From: Streptomyces sennicomposti
Lineage (GTDB): Bacteria > Actinomycetota > Actinomycetes > Streptomycetales > Streptomycetaceae
Reading direction: 5' to 3'
DNA: 64,000 nucleotides
NCBI RefSeq assembly: GCF_019890635.1
Contig: NZ_JAIOAB010000008.1
Span: 1 to 64,000, forward strand
Position numbers and translations under genes: made by a program. The notes beneath the pieces are model-generated. The model saw only the letters and a program-made list of their open reading frames with translations, made no database searches and was not told the origin of the DNA. Of the stretch, positions 51,026 through 59,840 are shown piece by piece. Numbering within the stretch: the first letter of the stretch is position 1; every line of letters begins with the position of its first letter.

Positions 51026-52060
51026 ATGTTCGTCGCATGGAGAGACCTCCGGTTCGCCAAGGGGCGGTTCGCCCTGATGGGAACCGTGGTCGTACTGATC
51101 ACCCTGCTCGTGGGACTGCTGTCCGGGCTGACCGCCGGGCTCGCCGAGGAGAACACCTCGGCGATCGGGAAACTGCCCGCCGACCACCTCGCCTTCGCCG
51201 CGCCACCGGACGGCCGGCCGGTCTCCTTCACCGGTTCCTCGCTCGCCCCGGCCGTCCTCGACCGGTGGGCGGCGCGGGCCCCGTACGCGGAGCCGGTCGC
51301 GATCAGCACGGTCGACTCGGCCGCCGGGGACCGCACGGCGGCGGTGTCGGTGTTCGCCGTCCGGCCGGGCTCGGGCATCGCCCCGCCCGGTGTCGCGCCG
51401 GGACACGCGGTGCTCTCCGCCAAGGCCGCCGACGAGCTGGACGCCCGCCCCGGCGACCGGGTGCGCCTCGGCTCCGCCTCCTGGACCGTGGCCGCCGTCT
51501 CGGGCCGCGCCTCCTACAGCCATACGCCCGTGGTGTGGACGGCGTGGGACGGGGGCCGGGCGACGGTGATCGCGCTGCGCACCGGCGGCGCGGACGTCGC
51601 CGCCGCCGACCGGGCCGCCGGGACGCGGACCCTCGCCAAGGGCGACGCGCTCACCGCCATCGGCTCCTACCAGGCGGAGAACGGCTCGCTGCGGCTGATG
51701 CGGGGCTTCCTGTTCGCGATCTCGGCGCTGGTCGTCGGCGCGTTCTTCACGGTGTGGACCATCCAGCGCTCCGGCGACATCGCGGTGCTCAAGGCGCTCG
51801 GGGCGTCCACCCGGTATCTGCTGCGCGACGCGCTCGGGCAGGCCGCGGTGCTGCTGGCCGCCGGGACGCTGCTGGGGTCCGCGCTGGCGGGCCTCGCCGG
51901 ACGGCTGGCCGGGGGCGGCTCGGTGCCGTTCGTCCTGGACGCGCCGACCCTGCTGGTGCCCGCCGCCGTGATGACCGTCCTCGGGACGGCGGGCGCCGCC
52001 CTCGCCGTGCGGCGGATCACCGCCGTCGATCCGCTGACCGCGCTGGGAGGCGTGCGATGA
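51026..52060 (+). CDS. ABC transporter permease, FtsX/MacB-like
   Basis: A 344-residue permease with one N-terminal membrane helix (MGTVVVLITLLVGLLSGL), a ~200-residue extracellular domain, and three C-terminal helices, as in FtsX-type permeases. RSGDIAVLKALGAS is the characteristic coupling segment. The ATG at 51026 follows GGGTGGGGG. Its stop overlaps the ATPase start (ATGA). It is probably an exporter or a lipoprotein/peptide-handling transporter regulated by the divergent two-component system. Confidence 0.88.
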   Translation: MFVAWRDLRFAKGRFALMGTVVVLITLLVGLLSGLTAGLAEENTSAIGKLPADHLAFAAPPDGRPVSFTGSSLAPAVLDRWAARAPYAEPVAISTVDSAAGDRTAAVSVFAVRPGSGIAPPGVAPGHAVLSAKAADELDARPGDRVRLGSASWTVAAVSGRASYSHTPVVWTAWDGGRATVIALRTGGADVAAADRAAGTRTLAKGDALTAIGSYQAENGSLRLMRGFLFAISALVVGAFFTVWTIQRSGDIAVLKALGASTRYLLRDALGQAAVLLAAGTLLGSALAGLAGRLAGGGSVPFVLDAPTLLVPAAVMTVLGTAGAALAVRRITAVDPLTALGGVR

Positions 52061-52728
52061 GCCTGCTCCTCGAAGACGTCACCCTCACCTACCCGGACGG
52101 CGACGGCCGGCTGACCGCGCTCGACCGGGTGCGCCTCGCCGTGCCCGCGGGTGCGCTGACGGCGGTGGTCGGGCCGTCCGGCTCGGGCAAGTCCAGCCTG
52201 CTCGCCGTCGCGGCCACCCTGATCGCCCCGGACAGCGGCCGGGTGTGCGTGTCCGGTACGGCGACCGGCGACCTGAGCGCGGCGGAACGGGCCGTGCTGC
52301 GGCGGCGGAGCATCGGCATCGTCTTCCAGCAGCCGAACCTGCTGCCCTCGCTGACGGCGGCCGAGCAACTGGAGGTGATGGCCCGCCTCGACGGACGCCG
52401 CACGGCATCCGGGCGCGCCCGCGAGCTGCTGGCCGCCGTCGGTCTGGACGGCCTGGCGCACCGGCGCCCGCACCAGCTCTCCGGCGGTCAGCGGCAGCGG
52501 GTGAACATCGCCCGCGCGCTGATGAACGAGCCGTCCGTGCTGCTGGTGGACGAGCCGACCAGCGCCCTCGACCACGAGCGCGGCGCGGCCGTCCTCGGCC
52601 TGCTGGCCCGCCTCACCCGCGACCGGGGCACCGCCACCGTCCTCGTCACCCACGACCGCGGCCGGCTGGACCTGGCGGACACGGTGCACGAGATGCGCGA
52701 CGGGCGGCTGGCCGCGCTGACCCCGTAG
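52057..52728 (+). CDS. ABC transporter ATP-binding protein (LolD/MacB type)
   Basis: A 223-residue ATPase. The Walker A is GPSGSGKSS at 39-47, the Q-loop is VFQQPNLLPSLTA, the signature is LSGGQRQR, the Walker B is VLLVDEPTSALD, and the H-loop is VTHD. It pairs with the FtsX-type permease at 51026 by overlapping translation. Confidence 0.93.
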   Translation: MSLLLEDVTLTYPDGDGRLTALDRVRLAVPAGALTAVVGPSGSGKSSLLAVAATLIAPDSGRVCVSGTATGDLSAAERAVLRRRSIGIVFQQPNLLPSLTAAEQLEVMARLDGRRTASGRARELLAAVGLDGLAHRRPHQLSGGQRQRVNIARALMNEPSVLLVDEPTSALDHERGAAVLGLLARLTRDRGTATVLVTHDRGRLDLADTVHEMRDGRLAALTP

Positions 52729-52750
52729 CGCGCCGGGGTCCGGCCGGGCC

Positions 52751-52846
52751 GTCGGACCCGAGTTCGGCCGGGCGGCGGGACCGGGGCCCGGCCGGGCGGC
52801 CGGACCGGAGTTCGCCCGGGCGGTCCGACCGGAGTTCGGTCAGGCC
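52751..52846. repeat. Four-copy 24-bp tandem repeat
   Basis: Units 52751-52774, 52775-52798, 52799-52822 and 52823-52846 are variants of GTCCGACCGGAGTTCGGCCG plus GGCG. They fill the gap between the ABC ATPase and allR, and the last unit enters the 3' end of allR. Confidence 0.75.
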
Positions 52847-53640
52847 GCCGGGCCCGGGTTGGTCAGGGCCTGGGACAGCTCGGCCGCCACCTGCTGGAGG
52901 ACCGGGACGATGCGCTCGGTCACCGCCTCGGTGACGCGGCCCGCCGGACCGGAGATGGAGATCGCCGCGGCGGTGGGGGAGTCGGGGACGGAGACCGCGA
53001 CGCAGCGGACCCCTATCTCCTGCTCGTTGTCGTCCATCGCGTAGCCGAGCTGGCGCACGTCCGCCAGGGCGGCGAGGAAGCCCTCCGGGGTGGTGATCGT
53101 CTTGTCCGTGGCGGCGGGCATGCCGGTCCGGGCGAGCAGGGCGCGCACCTCGTCCTCCGGAGTGTGCGCGAGCAGCGCCTTGCCGACGCCCGTGGAGTGC
53201 GGGAGCACCCGGCGGCCGACCTCGGTGAACATCCGCATCGAGTGCCGGGAGGGCACCTGCGCGACGTAGACGATCTCGTCGCCGTCCAGCAGCGCCATGT
53301 TCGCCGTCTCGCCGGTCTCGTCCACCAGCCGGGCCAGGTAGGGGCGCGCCCAGGTGCCCAGCAGCCGGGACGCGGACTCGCCGAGCCGGATCAGCCGGGG
53401 GCCGAGGGCGTAGCGCCGGTTGGGCTGCTGGCGGACGTAGCCGCAGGCGACCAGCGTGCGCATCAGGCGGTGGATGGTGGGCAGGGGCAGTCCGCTGGTC
53501 GCGGACAGCTCGCTCAGCCCGACTTCGCCGCCCGCGTCCGCCATCCGCTCGAGCAGGTCGAAGGCGCGCTCGAGGGACTGGACCCCACCGCTGGCGGAGG
53601 GCTTGGCGGAGTCGGTGGTGCTGGCGCTGGACGTCGGCAC
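52840..53640 (-). CDS. allR: IclR-family repressor of allantoin catabolism
   Basis: A 266-residue IclR regulator. The N-terminal winged helix (VQSLERAFDLLERMADAGGE; LSELSATSGLPLPTIHRLM) is followed by the effector-binding domain (YLARLVDETGETANMALLDG; HSTGVGKALLAHTPE). In S. coelicolor the corresponding repressor AllR controls allantoin genes and responds to allantoate and glyoxylate. Its GTG start at 53640 follows AAAGGAA. It is divergent from allantoinase, with a tandem dyad operator between them, so it probably controls itself too. Confidence 0.92.
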   Translation of the reverse strand: MPTSSASTTDSAKPSASGGVQSLERAFDLLERMADAGGEVGLSELSATSGLPLPTIHRLMRTLVACGYVRQQPNRRYALGPRLIRLGESASRLLGTWARPYLARLVDETGETANMALLDGDEIVYVAQVPSRHSMRMFTEVGRRVLPHSTGVGKALLAHTPEDEVRALLARTGMPAATDKTITTPEGFLAALADVRQLGYAMDDNEQEIGVRCVAVSVPDSPTAAAISISGPAGRVTEAVTERIVPVLQQVAAELSQALTNPGPAA

Positions 53641-53720
53641 GGCGCGTTCCTTTCGGGGCGGGCAGGAAGGGCAAAAGCCTACCCGGGGGGCGGTTGACTC
53701 CCTGCCTGTACGGAACTACG

Positions 53721-53756
53721 TTCTGTCTGTTGGAATTCTAATTCCGCTTTGTGGAA
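53721..53756. promoter_or_regulatory. Tandem AllR-type operator between allR and allantoinase
   Basis: TTCTG-TCTGT-TGGAA (53721-53735) and TTCCG-CTTTG-TGGAA (53742-53756), separated by TTCTAA, centres 21 bp apart. Both dyads are strong here. Confidence 0.78.
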
Positions 53757-53802
53757 ACGTCCAGAGTGCGCCCGCCGTAACCTCCGTAGAGCAGTGTGCC
53801 TC

Positions 53803-53831
53803 TTGACGGGGTCTGAGCGGGAGTGAAGACT
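53803..53831 (+). promoter_or_regulatory. Possible allantoinase promoter (-35 TTGACG, -10 AAGACT)
   Basis: TTGACG at 53803-53808, a 17-bp spacer, AAGACT at 53826-53831. It would start transcription inside the downstream TTCAACA palindrome. Confidence 0.5.
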
Positions 53832-53833
53832 CC

Positions 53834-53850
53834 TTCAACAGAATGTTGAA
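53834..53850. promoter_or_regulatory. TTCAACA-N3-TGTTGAA palindrome, allantoinase copy
   Basis: TTCAACA-GAA-TGTTGAA, a perfect 7-3-7 palindrome 17 bases before the GTG start. It is the best copy of the motif. Confidence 0.7.
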
Positions 53851-53867
53851 ACAAGAGAGGGGTCCGG

Positions 53868-55205
53868 GTGTCCGACGCTGAACTGGTCCTGCGCTCGACG
53901 CGTGTCGTCACGCCCGAGGGGACGCGCCCCGCCTCCGTGGCGGTCGCCGGCGGCACGATCACCGCCGTACTGCCCCACGACGCCGACGTGCCCGCCGGAG
54001 CCCGGCTGGAAGACCTCGGCGACGACGTCCTGCTGCCCGGCCTGGTCGACACCCACGTGCACGTCAACGACCCCGGCCGCACCGAGTGGGAAGGCTTCTG
54101 GACCGCCACGCGCGCGGCGGCGGCCGGCGGCATCACCACCCTGATCGACATGCCGCTCAACTCCCTGCCGCCCACCACCACCGTGGGCAACCTGCGGGTC
54201 AAGCAGGACGTGGCCCGCGACAAGGCGCACATCGACGTCGGCTTCTGGGGCGGCGCCCTGCCCGGCAACGTCAAGGACCTGCGCCCGCTGCACGACGCCG
54301 GCGTGTTCGGCTTCAAGGCGTTCCTCTCGCCGTCCGGCGTGGACGAGTTCCCGCATCTGACGCAAAATCAACTCGCCGTCTCCCTCGCGGAGATAACCGG
54401 ATTCGGCGGCCTGCTCATCGTGCACGCCGAGGATCCGCACCACCTCGCCGCCGCCCCGCAGCACGGCGGCCCCAAGTACACCGACTTCCTCGCCTCCCGG
54501 CCGCGCGACGCCGAGGACACCGCCATCGCCGCGCTCATCGCCCAGGCCAAGCGGCTGGACGCGCGCGTGCACGTGCTGCACCTGTCCTCCAGCGACGCGC
54601 TGCCGCTGATCGCGAAGGCCCGGGCGGAGGGCGTGCGGATCACCGTCGAGACCTGCCCGCACTACCTCACCCTGACCGCCGAGGAAGTCCCGGACGGCGC
54701 CAGCGAGTTCAAGTGCTGCCCGCCCATCCGCGAGGCCGCCAACCAGGACCTGCTCTGGCAGGCGCTGGCCGACGGCACCATCGACTGTGTGGTGACCGAC
54801 CACTCGCCCTCCACCGCCGACCTGAAGACCGACGACTTCGCCACCGCCTGGGGCGGCATCTCCGGCCTCCAGCTGAGCCTGTCCGCCGTGTGGACCGAGG
54901 CGCGCAGGCGCGGGCACGGTCTGGAGGACGTGGTCCGCTGGATGTCCGCGCGCACCGCCGCCCTCGTCGGACTTGGTCAGAAGGGCGCCATCGAGGCCGG
55001 CCGGGACGCCGACTTCGCCGTCCTCGCGCCCGAGGAGACCTTCACCGTCGACCCGGCCGCCCTCCAGCACCGCAACCGCGTCACCGCCTACGCCGGCCGC
55101 ACCCTGCACGGCGTGGTGAAGTCCACCTGGCTGCGCGGCGAACGCATCGTCGCCGGCGGCGAGTTCACCGCGCCGAAGGGCCGCCTGCTGACCCGGCCCG
55201 AGTGA
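53868..55205 (+). CDS. allB: Allantoinase
   Basis: A 445-residue dihydroorotase-like amidohydrolase opening the allantoin ring to allantoate. Metal ligands are His63 and His65 ([11 protein letters not shown]). The carbamylated lysine is Lys150 ([11 protein letters not shown]). Later histidines lie in [10 protein letters not shown] and HVLHLSS, and the catalytic Asp is in VVTDHSPS. The GTG start follows GAGAGGGG. It is followed after 107 bp by allantoicase. Confidence 0.96.
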   Translation: MSDAELVLRSTRVVTPEGTRPASVAVAGGTITAVLPHDADVPAGARLEDLGDDVLLPGLVDTHVHVNDPGRTEWEGFWTATRAAAAGGITTLIDMPLNSLPPTTTVGNLRVKQDVARDKAHIDVGFWGGALPGNVKDLRPLHDAGVFGFKAFLSPSGVDEFPHLTQNQLAVSLAEITGFGGLLIVHAEDPHHLAAAPQHGGPKYTDFLASRPRDAEDTAIAALIAQAKRLDARVHVLHLSSSDALPLIAKARAEGVRITVETCPHYLTLTAEEVPDGASEFKCCPPIREAANQDLLWQALADGTIDCVVTDHSPSTADLKTDDFATAWGGISGLQLSLSAVWTEARRRGHGLEDVVRWMSARTAALVGLGQKGAIEAGRDADFAVLAPEETFTVDPAALQHRNRVTAYAGRTLHGVVKSTWLRGERIVAGGEFTAPKGRLLTRPE

Positions 55206-55312
55206 CCGAGCGGCCCCGAGCCACCTCCCGCGCGTGCCACCGCGTCCGCACCGTGAGCGCACCGCATCCGCACCGGCCGAGCGCCGGCTCCCGAAAGGAA
55301 GAACTGATCACC

Positions 55313-56428
55313 GTGACGGCGACACCCCGTTTCACCGGCGACGCGAACCCCTACGGAGGCGGTGACCCGTACGCGGACTACCGCACCGCCGACTTCCCCT
55401 TCACCCAGTACGCCGACCTCGCCGACCGCCGGCTCGGCGCCGGTGTGATCGCCGCCAACGACGAGTTCTTCGCCCAGCGCGAGAACCTGCTGGTGCCCGA
55501 GCGCGCCGAGTTCGACCCCGAGCACTTCGGGCACAAGGGCAAGGTCATGGACGGCTGGGAGACCCGGCGGCGTCGCGGCGCCTCCGCGGACCACCCCTGG
55601 CCCACCGCCGACGACCACGACTGGGCGCTGATCCGGCTCGGCGCGGCGGGCGTCGTGCGCGGCATCGTCGTCGACACCGCCCACTTCCGCGGCAACTACC
55701 CGCAGGCCGTGTCCGTCGAGGCCGCCTGCGTACCGGGCTCGCCCTCGCCCGAGGAACTCCTCGCCGACGACGTCAAGTGGACGACCCTCGTCGCGCGCGC
55801 CCCGGTCGGCGGCCACGCGGCCAACGGCTTCGAGGTCGCCGTCGAGCAGCGCTTCACCCACCTGCGCCTCAACCAGCACCCCGACGGCGGCATCGCGCGG
55901 CTGCGCGTGTACGGCGAGGTCGTGCCCGACCCGAAGTGGCTGGCCGTGCTCGGCACGTTCGACGTGGTCGCCCTGGAGAACGGCGGCCGGGTCGAGGACG
56001 CCTCCAACCTCTTCTACTCGCCGGCCACCAACACCATCCAGCCCGGCCGCTCCCGCAAGATGGACGACGGCTGGGAGACCCGCCGCCGCCGCGACCAGGG
56101 CAACGACTGGATCCGCTACCAGCTGGTCGCCCAGTCCCAGATCCGCGCCCTGGAGATCGACACCGCCTACCTCAAGGGCAACAGCGCCGGATGGGCCTCG
56201 GTGTCGGTCAAGGACGGCGAGGACGGCGCGTGGACGGAGATCCTGCCGCGCACCCGCCTCCAGCCCGACACCAACCACCGCTTCGTGCTGCCCGCGCCCG
56301 CCGTCGGCACGCACGCGCGCGTGGACATCTTCCCGGACGGAGGCATCTCCCGGCTGCGCCTGTTCGGCTCCCTGACCGAGGAGGGCACCGCCCGCCTGTC
56401 GGCCCGCCACCAGGAACTCGGCGGCTGA
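55313..56428 (+). CDS. alc: Allantoicase (allantoate amidinohydrolase)
   Basis: A 371-residue enzyme splitting allantoate into ureidoglycolate and urea. It shows the internal duplication of the family: KVMDGWETRRRRG with RGIVVDTAHFRGNYP in the first half, and KMDDGWETRRRRD with RALEIDTAYLKGNSA in the second. The GTG at 55313 is the likely start, though its GGAAG site is rather far upstream. The next enzyme, ureidoglycolate lyase, is not in the window. Confidence 0.94.
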   Translation: MTATPRFTGDANPYGGGDPYADYRTADFPFTQYADLADRRLGAGVIAANDEFFAQRENLLVPERAEFDPEHFGHKGKVMDGWETRRRRGASADHPWPTADDHDWALIRLGAAGVVRGIVVDTAHFRGNYPQAVSVEAACVPGSPSPEELLADDVKWTTLVARAPVGGHAANGFEVAVEQRFTHLRLNQHPDGGIARLRVYGEVVPDPKWLAVLGTFDVVALENGGRVEDASNLFYSPATNTIQPGRSRKMDDGWETRRRRDQGNDWIRYQLVAQSQIRALEIDTAYLKGNSAGWASVSVKDGEDGAWTEILPRTRLQPDTNHRFVLPAPAVGTHARVDIFPDGGISRLRLFGSLTEEGTARLSARHQELGG

Positions 56429-56440
56429 CCCGACCGACCC

Positions 56441-56478
56441 GCGGGGCGCCCCGGCCCGACAGCACCGGGGCGCCCCGC
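56441..56478 (+). terminator. Terminator after allantoicase
   Basis: Perfect 14-bp arms at 56441-56454 and 56465-56478 with a 10-base loop, 12 bases past the stop codon. Confidence 0.85.
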
Positions 56479-56717
56479 GTCATGCGCAGTACGGGGCGGC
56501 TCGCCGACGGCGGGGTCCGCCCCCGCGTCATACGCCCTACGGGGGCGGCACGCCGACGGCCGACGGCCCGTGCCCGTCCGGCGGGAGGCGCCGAGCGGCC
56601 GCGCCCGTCATCCGCGAGGGCCGTTCCGGCGGTCGCCGGCACTCACCGGTCACGCCCCGCGCCGCACCGCGCCCGGCGGCCCGGTCCGGGCCGCCGGTCA
56701 AGGCCGGTCAGGGCCGG

Positions 56718-57404
56718 TCAGGGCCGGTCGAACCGGGCGGCCACGGCGTCCAGGACCCACTCCAGACCGGTCGTGAAGGACGTCTCGGGGGTCACGTGCG
56801 TGCCGTCGTGCACCATCCTGGCCAGCGCCGGGAAACGGCCCGTGGCCAGCAGCTTCGTCACATACGGGCCGAAGGCGCGCTGCCACTCGCGCTCGTTCAG
56901 GCCCGTGGCGCGCTCGGCCCGCAGCCTCGCGATCTCGCGCCTGATCGCCCCGATGTAGTAGGAGCTGACGGTCTCCACGGCGCGCAGCGCCGTGTCGATG
57001 TCGGCGAGGCCGTCCAGGGCGGCCAGCGTGGCCTCGGCCACGGCGAGGCCGTTCGGACCCAGCGTCGGGCGGCCGCCGAGCAGGTCGGCCAGCCACTCGT
57101 GGCGCAGAGCGGCCCGCCTGGTGCCGTGGGCGAGGCCGCGCAGCGCCTCCCGCCAGTCACCGGGCGGCTCCGCGGGCAGGATCTCGGCCTGGACCTCGTC
57201 CACCATCAGGTCGAACAGTTCTTCCTTGGTGGAGATGTACCGGTACAGCCGCATCGGGCCGGCGTCCAGCCGGGCGGCGACCTTGCGCAGCGACACCGCC
57301 TCCAGCCCGCCCTCGTCGGCCAGCGCGACGGCGGCGGCGACGATCCGCTTCCGGTCCAGCGGCAGAGGGCGCGCCGGCGGCTCCGGCCGGTCCCAGACAG
57401 TCAT
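56718..57404 (-). CDS. TetR-family repressor
   Basis: A 228-residue regulator. The N-terminal helix-turn-helix (LDRKRIVAAAVALADEGGLE, LRKVAARLDAGPMRLYRYIS) and a TetR_C-like effector domain are present. It is divergent from a TetX-like monooxygenase with 52 bp between, the layout of tetR/tetA-type pairs. A 13-bp inverted repeat lies in that gap. The minus-strand TACGGT lies 6 bases before the ATG, so the mRNA may be leaderless. Confidence 0.9.
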   Translation of the reverse strand: MTVWDRPEPPARPLPLDRKRIVAAAVALADEGGLEAVSLRKVAARLDAGPMRLYRYISTKEELFDLMVDEVQAEILPAEPPGDWREALRGLAHGTRRAALRHEWLADLLGGRPTLGPNGLAVAEATLAALDGLADIDTALRAVETVSSYYIGAIRREIARLRAERATGLNEREWQRAFGPYVTKLLATGRFPALARMVHDGTHVTPETSFTTGLEWVLDAVAARFDRP

Positions 57405-57422
57405 GGTCACACCGTACCGTTG

Positions 57423-57454
57423 CGATACACCGTATCGACCAATACGGTGTATCG
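57423..57454. promoter_or_regulatory. TetR-type operator between repressor and monooxygenase genes
   Basis: A perfect inverted repeat, CGATACACCGTAT (57423-57435) and ATACGGTGTATCG (57442-57454). Each arm contains its own smaller palindrome, GATAC-ACC-GTATC and ATAC-GGT-GTAT, so two repressor dimers could bind. It overlaps both predicted promoters. Confidence 0.82.
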
Positions 57455-57456
57455 GC

Positions 57457-58575
57457 ATGAGACAACGTATAGCCGTGGTCGGGGCCGGCCCCGGAGGCCT
57501 CGCCTTCGCCCGTGTCCTGCACCGGCACGGCCACCCCGTCACCGTTCTCGAACGCGATCCCGGCCCCGACGCGCGGCCCCCGGGCGGCACGCTGGACCTG
57601 CACGAGGGGCTGGGCCAGCTCGCGCTGGACAAGGCGGGGCTGCGGGCGGAGTTCCGCGCGTCGTCCCGCCCCGAGGGGCAGGCCATGCGCATCCTCGCCC
57701 CGGACGGGACCGTGCTGCGCGACTGGCGGCCCCGCCCGGACGAGCGGGCCCATCCCGAGATCGACCGCGGGCGCCTCCGCGATCTGCTGCTCGGCCCTCT
57801 CGACGTCCAGTGGGGCCGGGGCGTGACCCGGGTGACGCCGGGGACCCCGGACGGTGCGGTGGTCCATTTCGAGGACGGGCGGCAGGAGGCGTTCGACCTC
57901 GTGGTCGGCGCGGACGGCGCCTGGTCCCGGGTCCGCCCGGCCGTGTCGCCGGTGACGCCGCACTACACCGGCGTCACCTCGGTCGAGACCTCCCTCGACG
58001 ACGTCGACACCCGCCACCCCGATCTCGCCGCGCTGATCGGCGACGGTTCCGTGGCCGTCTACGGCGCCAACCGCTCCCTCGTCGCCCAGCGCAACAGCGG
58101 CGGCCACGTCAAGGTGTACGCCAAGTTCCGCGCGCCGCTGGACTGGCACGCGGACCTGGACATGGCCGACGCCGAAGCCGTGCGGTCGGCCCTGCTGGCC
58201 CTGTTCGACGGCTGGGCCGCACCCGTCCTCGACCTCCTCCGCCACGGCGCCGCGTTCGTCCACCGCCCCTTCCACGTCCTGCCCGTGTCCCACACCTGGA
58301 CCCACGTCCCCGGGGTGACGCTCCTGGGCGACGCCGCCCATCTGATGCCGCCGCTGGGAGCGGGCGCGAACCTCGCGATGCTGGACGGCGCCGAACTCGC
58401 CGAGTCCCTCGCCACCGGCACGGGAGAACCGGACGAGGCCGTGCGCGCCTTCGAGGAACGGATGTGGGCGCGGGCCGGCAAGTGGGCGAAGATCACGACG
58501 GCCGGCCTGGAACGCCTGGTGAGCCCGGACCCCGCCGAAGCCCTCGCCGTCTTCGACCAGGTCCAGCCGGCCTGA
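57457..58575 (+). CDS. FAD-dependent monooxygenase, TetX-like
   Basis: A 372-residue group A flavin monooxygenase with VGAGPGG at residues 8-14, ERDPGPDARPPGGTLDLHEG, the NADPH/FAD motif DLVVGADGAWSRVR, and LLGDAAHLMPPLGAGANLAM. The GGTLDLHEGLGQLAL and PEIDRGRLRDLL segments resemble TetX, which hydroxylates tetracyclines. Drug inactivation or tailoring of another polyketide are both possible. Its ATG is 2 bases after the operator, so repression should be tight. Confidence 0.87.
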   Translation: MRQRIAVVGAGPGGLAFARVLHRHGHPVTVLERDPGPDARPPGGTLDLHEGLGQLALDKAGLRAEFRASSRPEGQAMRILAPDGTVLRDWRPRPDERAHPEIDRGRLRDLLLGPLDVQWGRGVTRVTPGTPDGAVVHFEDGRQEAFDLVVGADGAWSRVRPAVSPVTPHYTGVTSVETSLDDVDTRHPDLAALIGDGSVAVYGANRSLVAQRNSGGHVKVYAKFRAPLDWHADLDMADAEAVRSALLALFDGWAAPVLDLLRHGAAFVHRPFHVLPVSHTWTHVPGVTLLGDAAHLMPPLGAGANLAMLDGAELAESLATGTGEPDEAVRAFEERMWARAGKWAKITTAGLERLVSPDPAEALAVFDQVQPA

Positions 58576-58642
58576 CGGGACGGCGGGACCGACCTGGTCG
58601 GAGTGCCGCGTCCGGCGGGGGTGTCGCGTCCGGCGGCGCGCC

Positions 58643-59473
58643 TCACGCCGCGTGGCCGCCGTCCACCGCGAACTCGGCGCCGGTGACGTAGGCGGCGTCG
58701 GCGCTCGCGAGGTAGGCGACCATCGCCGCCACCTCCTCGGCGGTGCCGAACCGGCCGAGGGCCGTCAGCGCCGCCTGGCCGGCCGCGAACGGCCCGTCCG
58801 CCGGGTTCATGTCCGTGTCGATCGGGCCCGGGTGGACGATGTTCGCGGTGATCCCGCGCGGGCCCACCTCCCGGGCGAGCGCCCTGGTCAGACCGATCAG
58901 GGCGGACTTGCTCATCGTGTACAGGGTGCCGCCCGGTCCCGGCACCCGCTGCGCCATGCAGCTGCCCACGGTGATGATCCGGCCGCCGTCGCCCATCCGC
59001 CGCGCGGCCGCCCGGCAGGCCAGGAACACGGCGCGGACGTTCACCGCGAGGACCCGGTCGGCGTCCTCGGGCGACAGCGTCTCCACGGGGCCCAGCACGC
59101 CCACCCCGGCGTTGTTCACCAGCACGTCGAGCCGCCCCAGCTCGGCCACCGCGCGGTCCACCGCCCCCTCGGCCTCCCCCGGGTCCGCCGCGTCGGCGCG
59201 CAGGGCCACCGCCCACCGCCCGAGCCGTCGTACCTCCCGTACGACCTCCTCGGCCGCTTCCTTGCCGTTGACGTAGGTGATCGCCACGTCGTGGCCCGTG
59301 CGGGCCAGCCGTACCGCCGTCGCCGCACCGATCCCGCGACTGCCGCCGGTCACCAGGGCCACCGGGGCTCCGCCGCCCGCCGCGGACTCGGCGCTCTTCT
59401 CGTTCGTGTCGGTGTTCGTGACGGTGTTCGTGTGGATGCTCGTGTCGATGTTCGTGTTCGTCTCCGAAGTCAT
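58643..59473 (-). CDS. Short-chain dehydrogenase/reductase with Thr/Asn-repeat N-terminus
   Basis: A 276-residue classical SDR with TGGSRGIG, NNAG, catalytic Ser in GSCMAQ, YTMSK (Tyr and Lys), and HPGPIDTDMNP. It is convergent with the monooxygenase. The first ~25 residues are a low-complexity NT/DT repeat (NTNIDTSIHTNTVTNTDTNE) encoded by GTGTTCGT-type repeats at 59401-59460; this is not part of the fold. The substrate is unknown. Confidence 0.88.
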   Translation of the reverse strand: MTSETNTNIDTSIHTNTVTNTDTNEKSAESAAGGGAPVALVTGGSRGIGAATAVRLARTGHDVAITYVNGKEAAEEVVREVRRLGRWAVALRADAADPGEAEGAVDRAVAELGRLDVLVNNAGVGVLGPVETLSPEDADRVLAVNVRAVFLACRAAARRMGDGGRIITVGSCMAQRVPGPGGTLYTMSKSALIGLTRALAREVGPRGITANIVHPGPIDTDMNPADGPFAAGQAALTALGRFGTAEEVAAMVAYLASADAAYVTGAEFAVDGGHAA

Positions 59474-59540
59474 GCCCACCATCTCAGCGGCCGGGCCGCA
59501 CGGACGCTGGCGGCGAACGGACACCGAGGTCGCGGCCCTC

Positions 59541-59741
59541 TCACTCCGCCTTCACGCGGTCGGCGACGACGAACAGCACCAGGGCCAGCACGAGCAGACC
59601 GACACCGGCCCAGACCTCGTGGCCGTGGAGGAAGGGAACCCGCCACACCAACCCCGCCCGCCAGTGGGCGAACCGATGCGCCAGAGCGAGCGCGCCCTGC
59701 ACGAGAGCGAGGAATCCGGCCACTTCCAGTGCTTTCTTCAT
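59541..59741 (-). CDS. Small two-helix membrane protein (66 aa)
   Basis: Two hydrophobic segments (VAGFLALVQGALALAHRF and VWAGVGLLVLALVLFVVAD) joined by a short loop (WRVPFLHGHE). No family recognised. The ATG at 59741 follows AGGGT. Confidence 0.6.
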   Translation of the reverse strand: MKKALEVAGFLALVQGALALAHRFAHWRAGLVWRVPFLHGHEVWAGVGLLVLALVLFVVADRVKAE

Positions 59742-59840
59742 GGTCACGACCCTCGCCCCGCGCGCCCGCCGCGCACATCGGCCGCCGGCCGCCCGGCGCG
59801 CGCCGAAGGTATGCGGTCGCACCCGCGGACCGCGCCGGCC

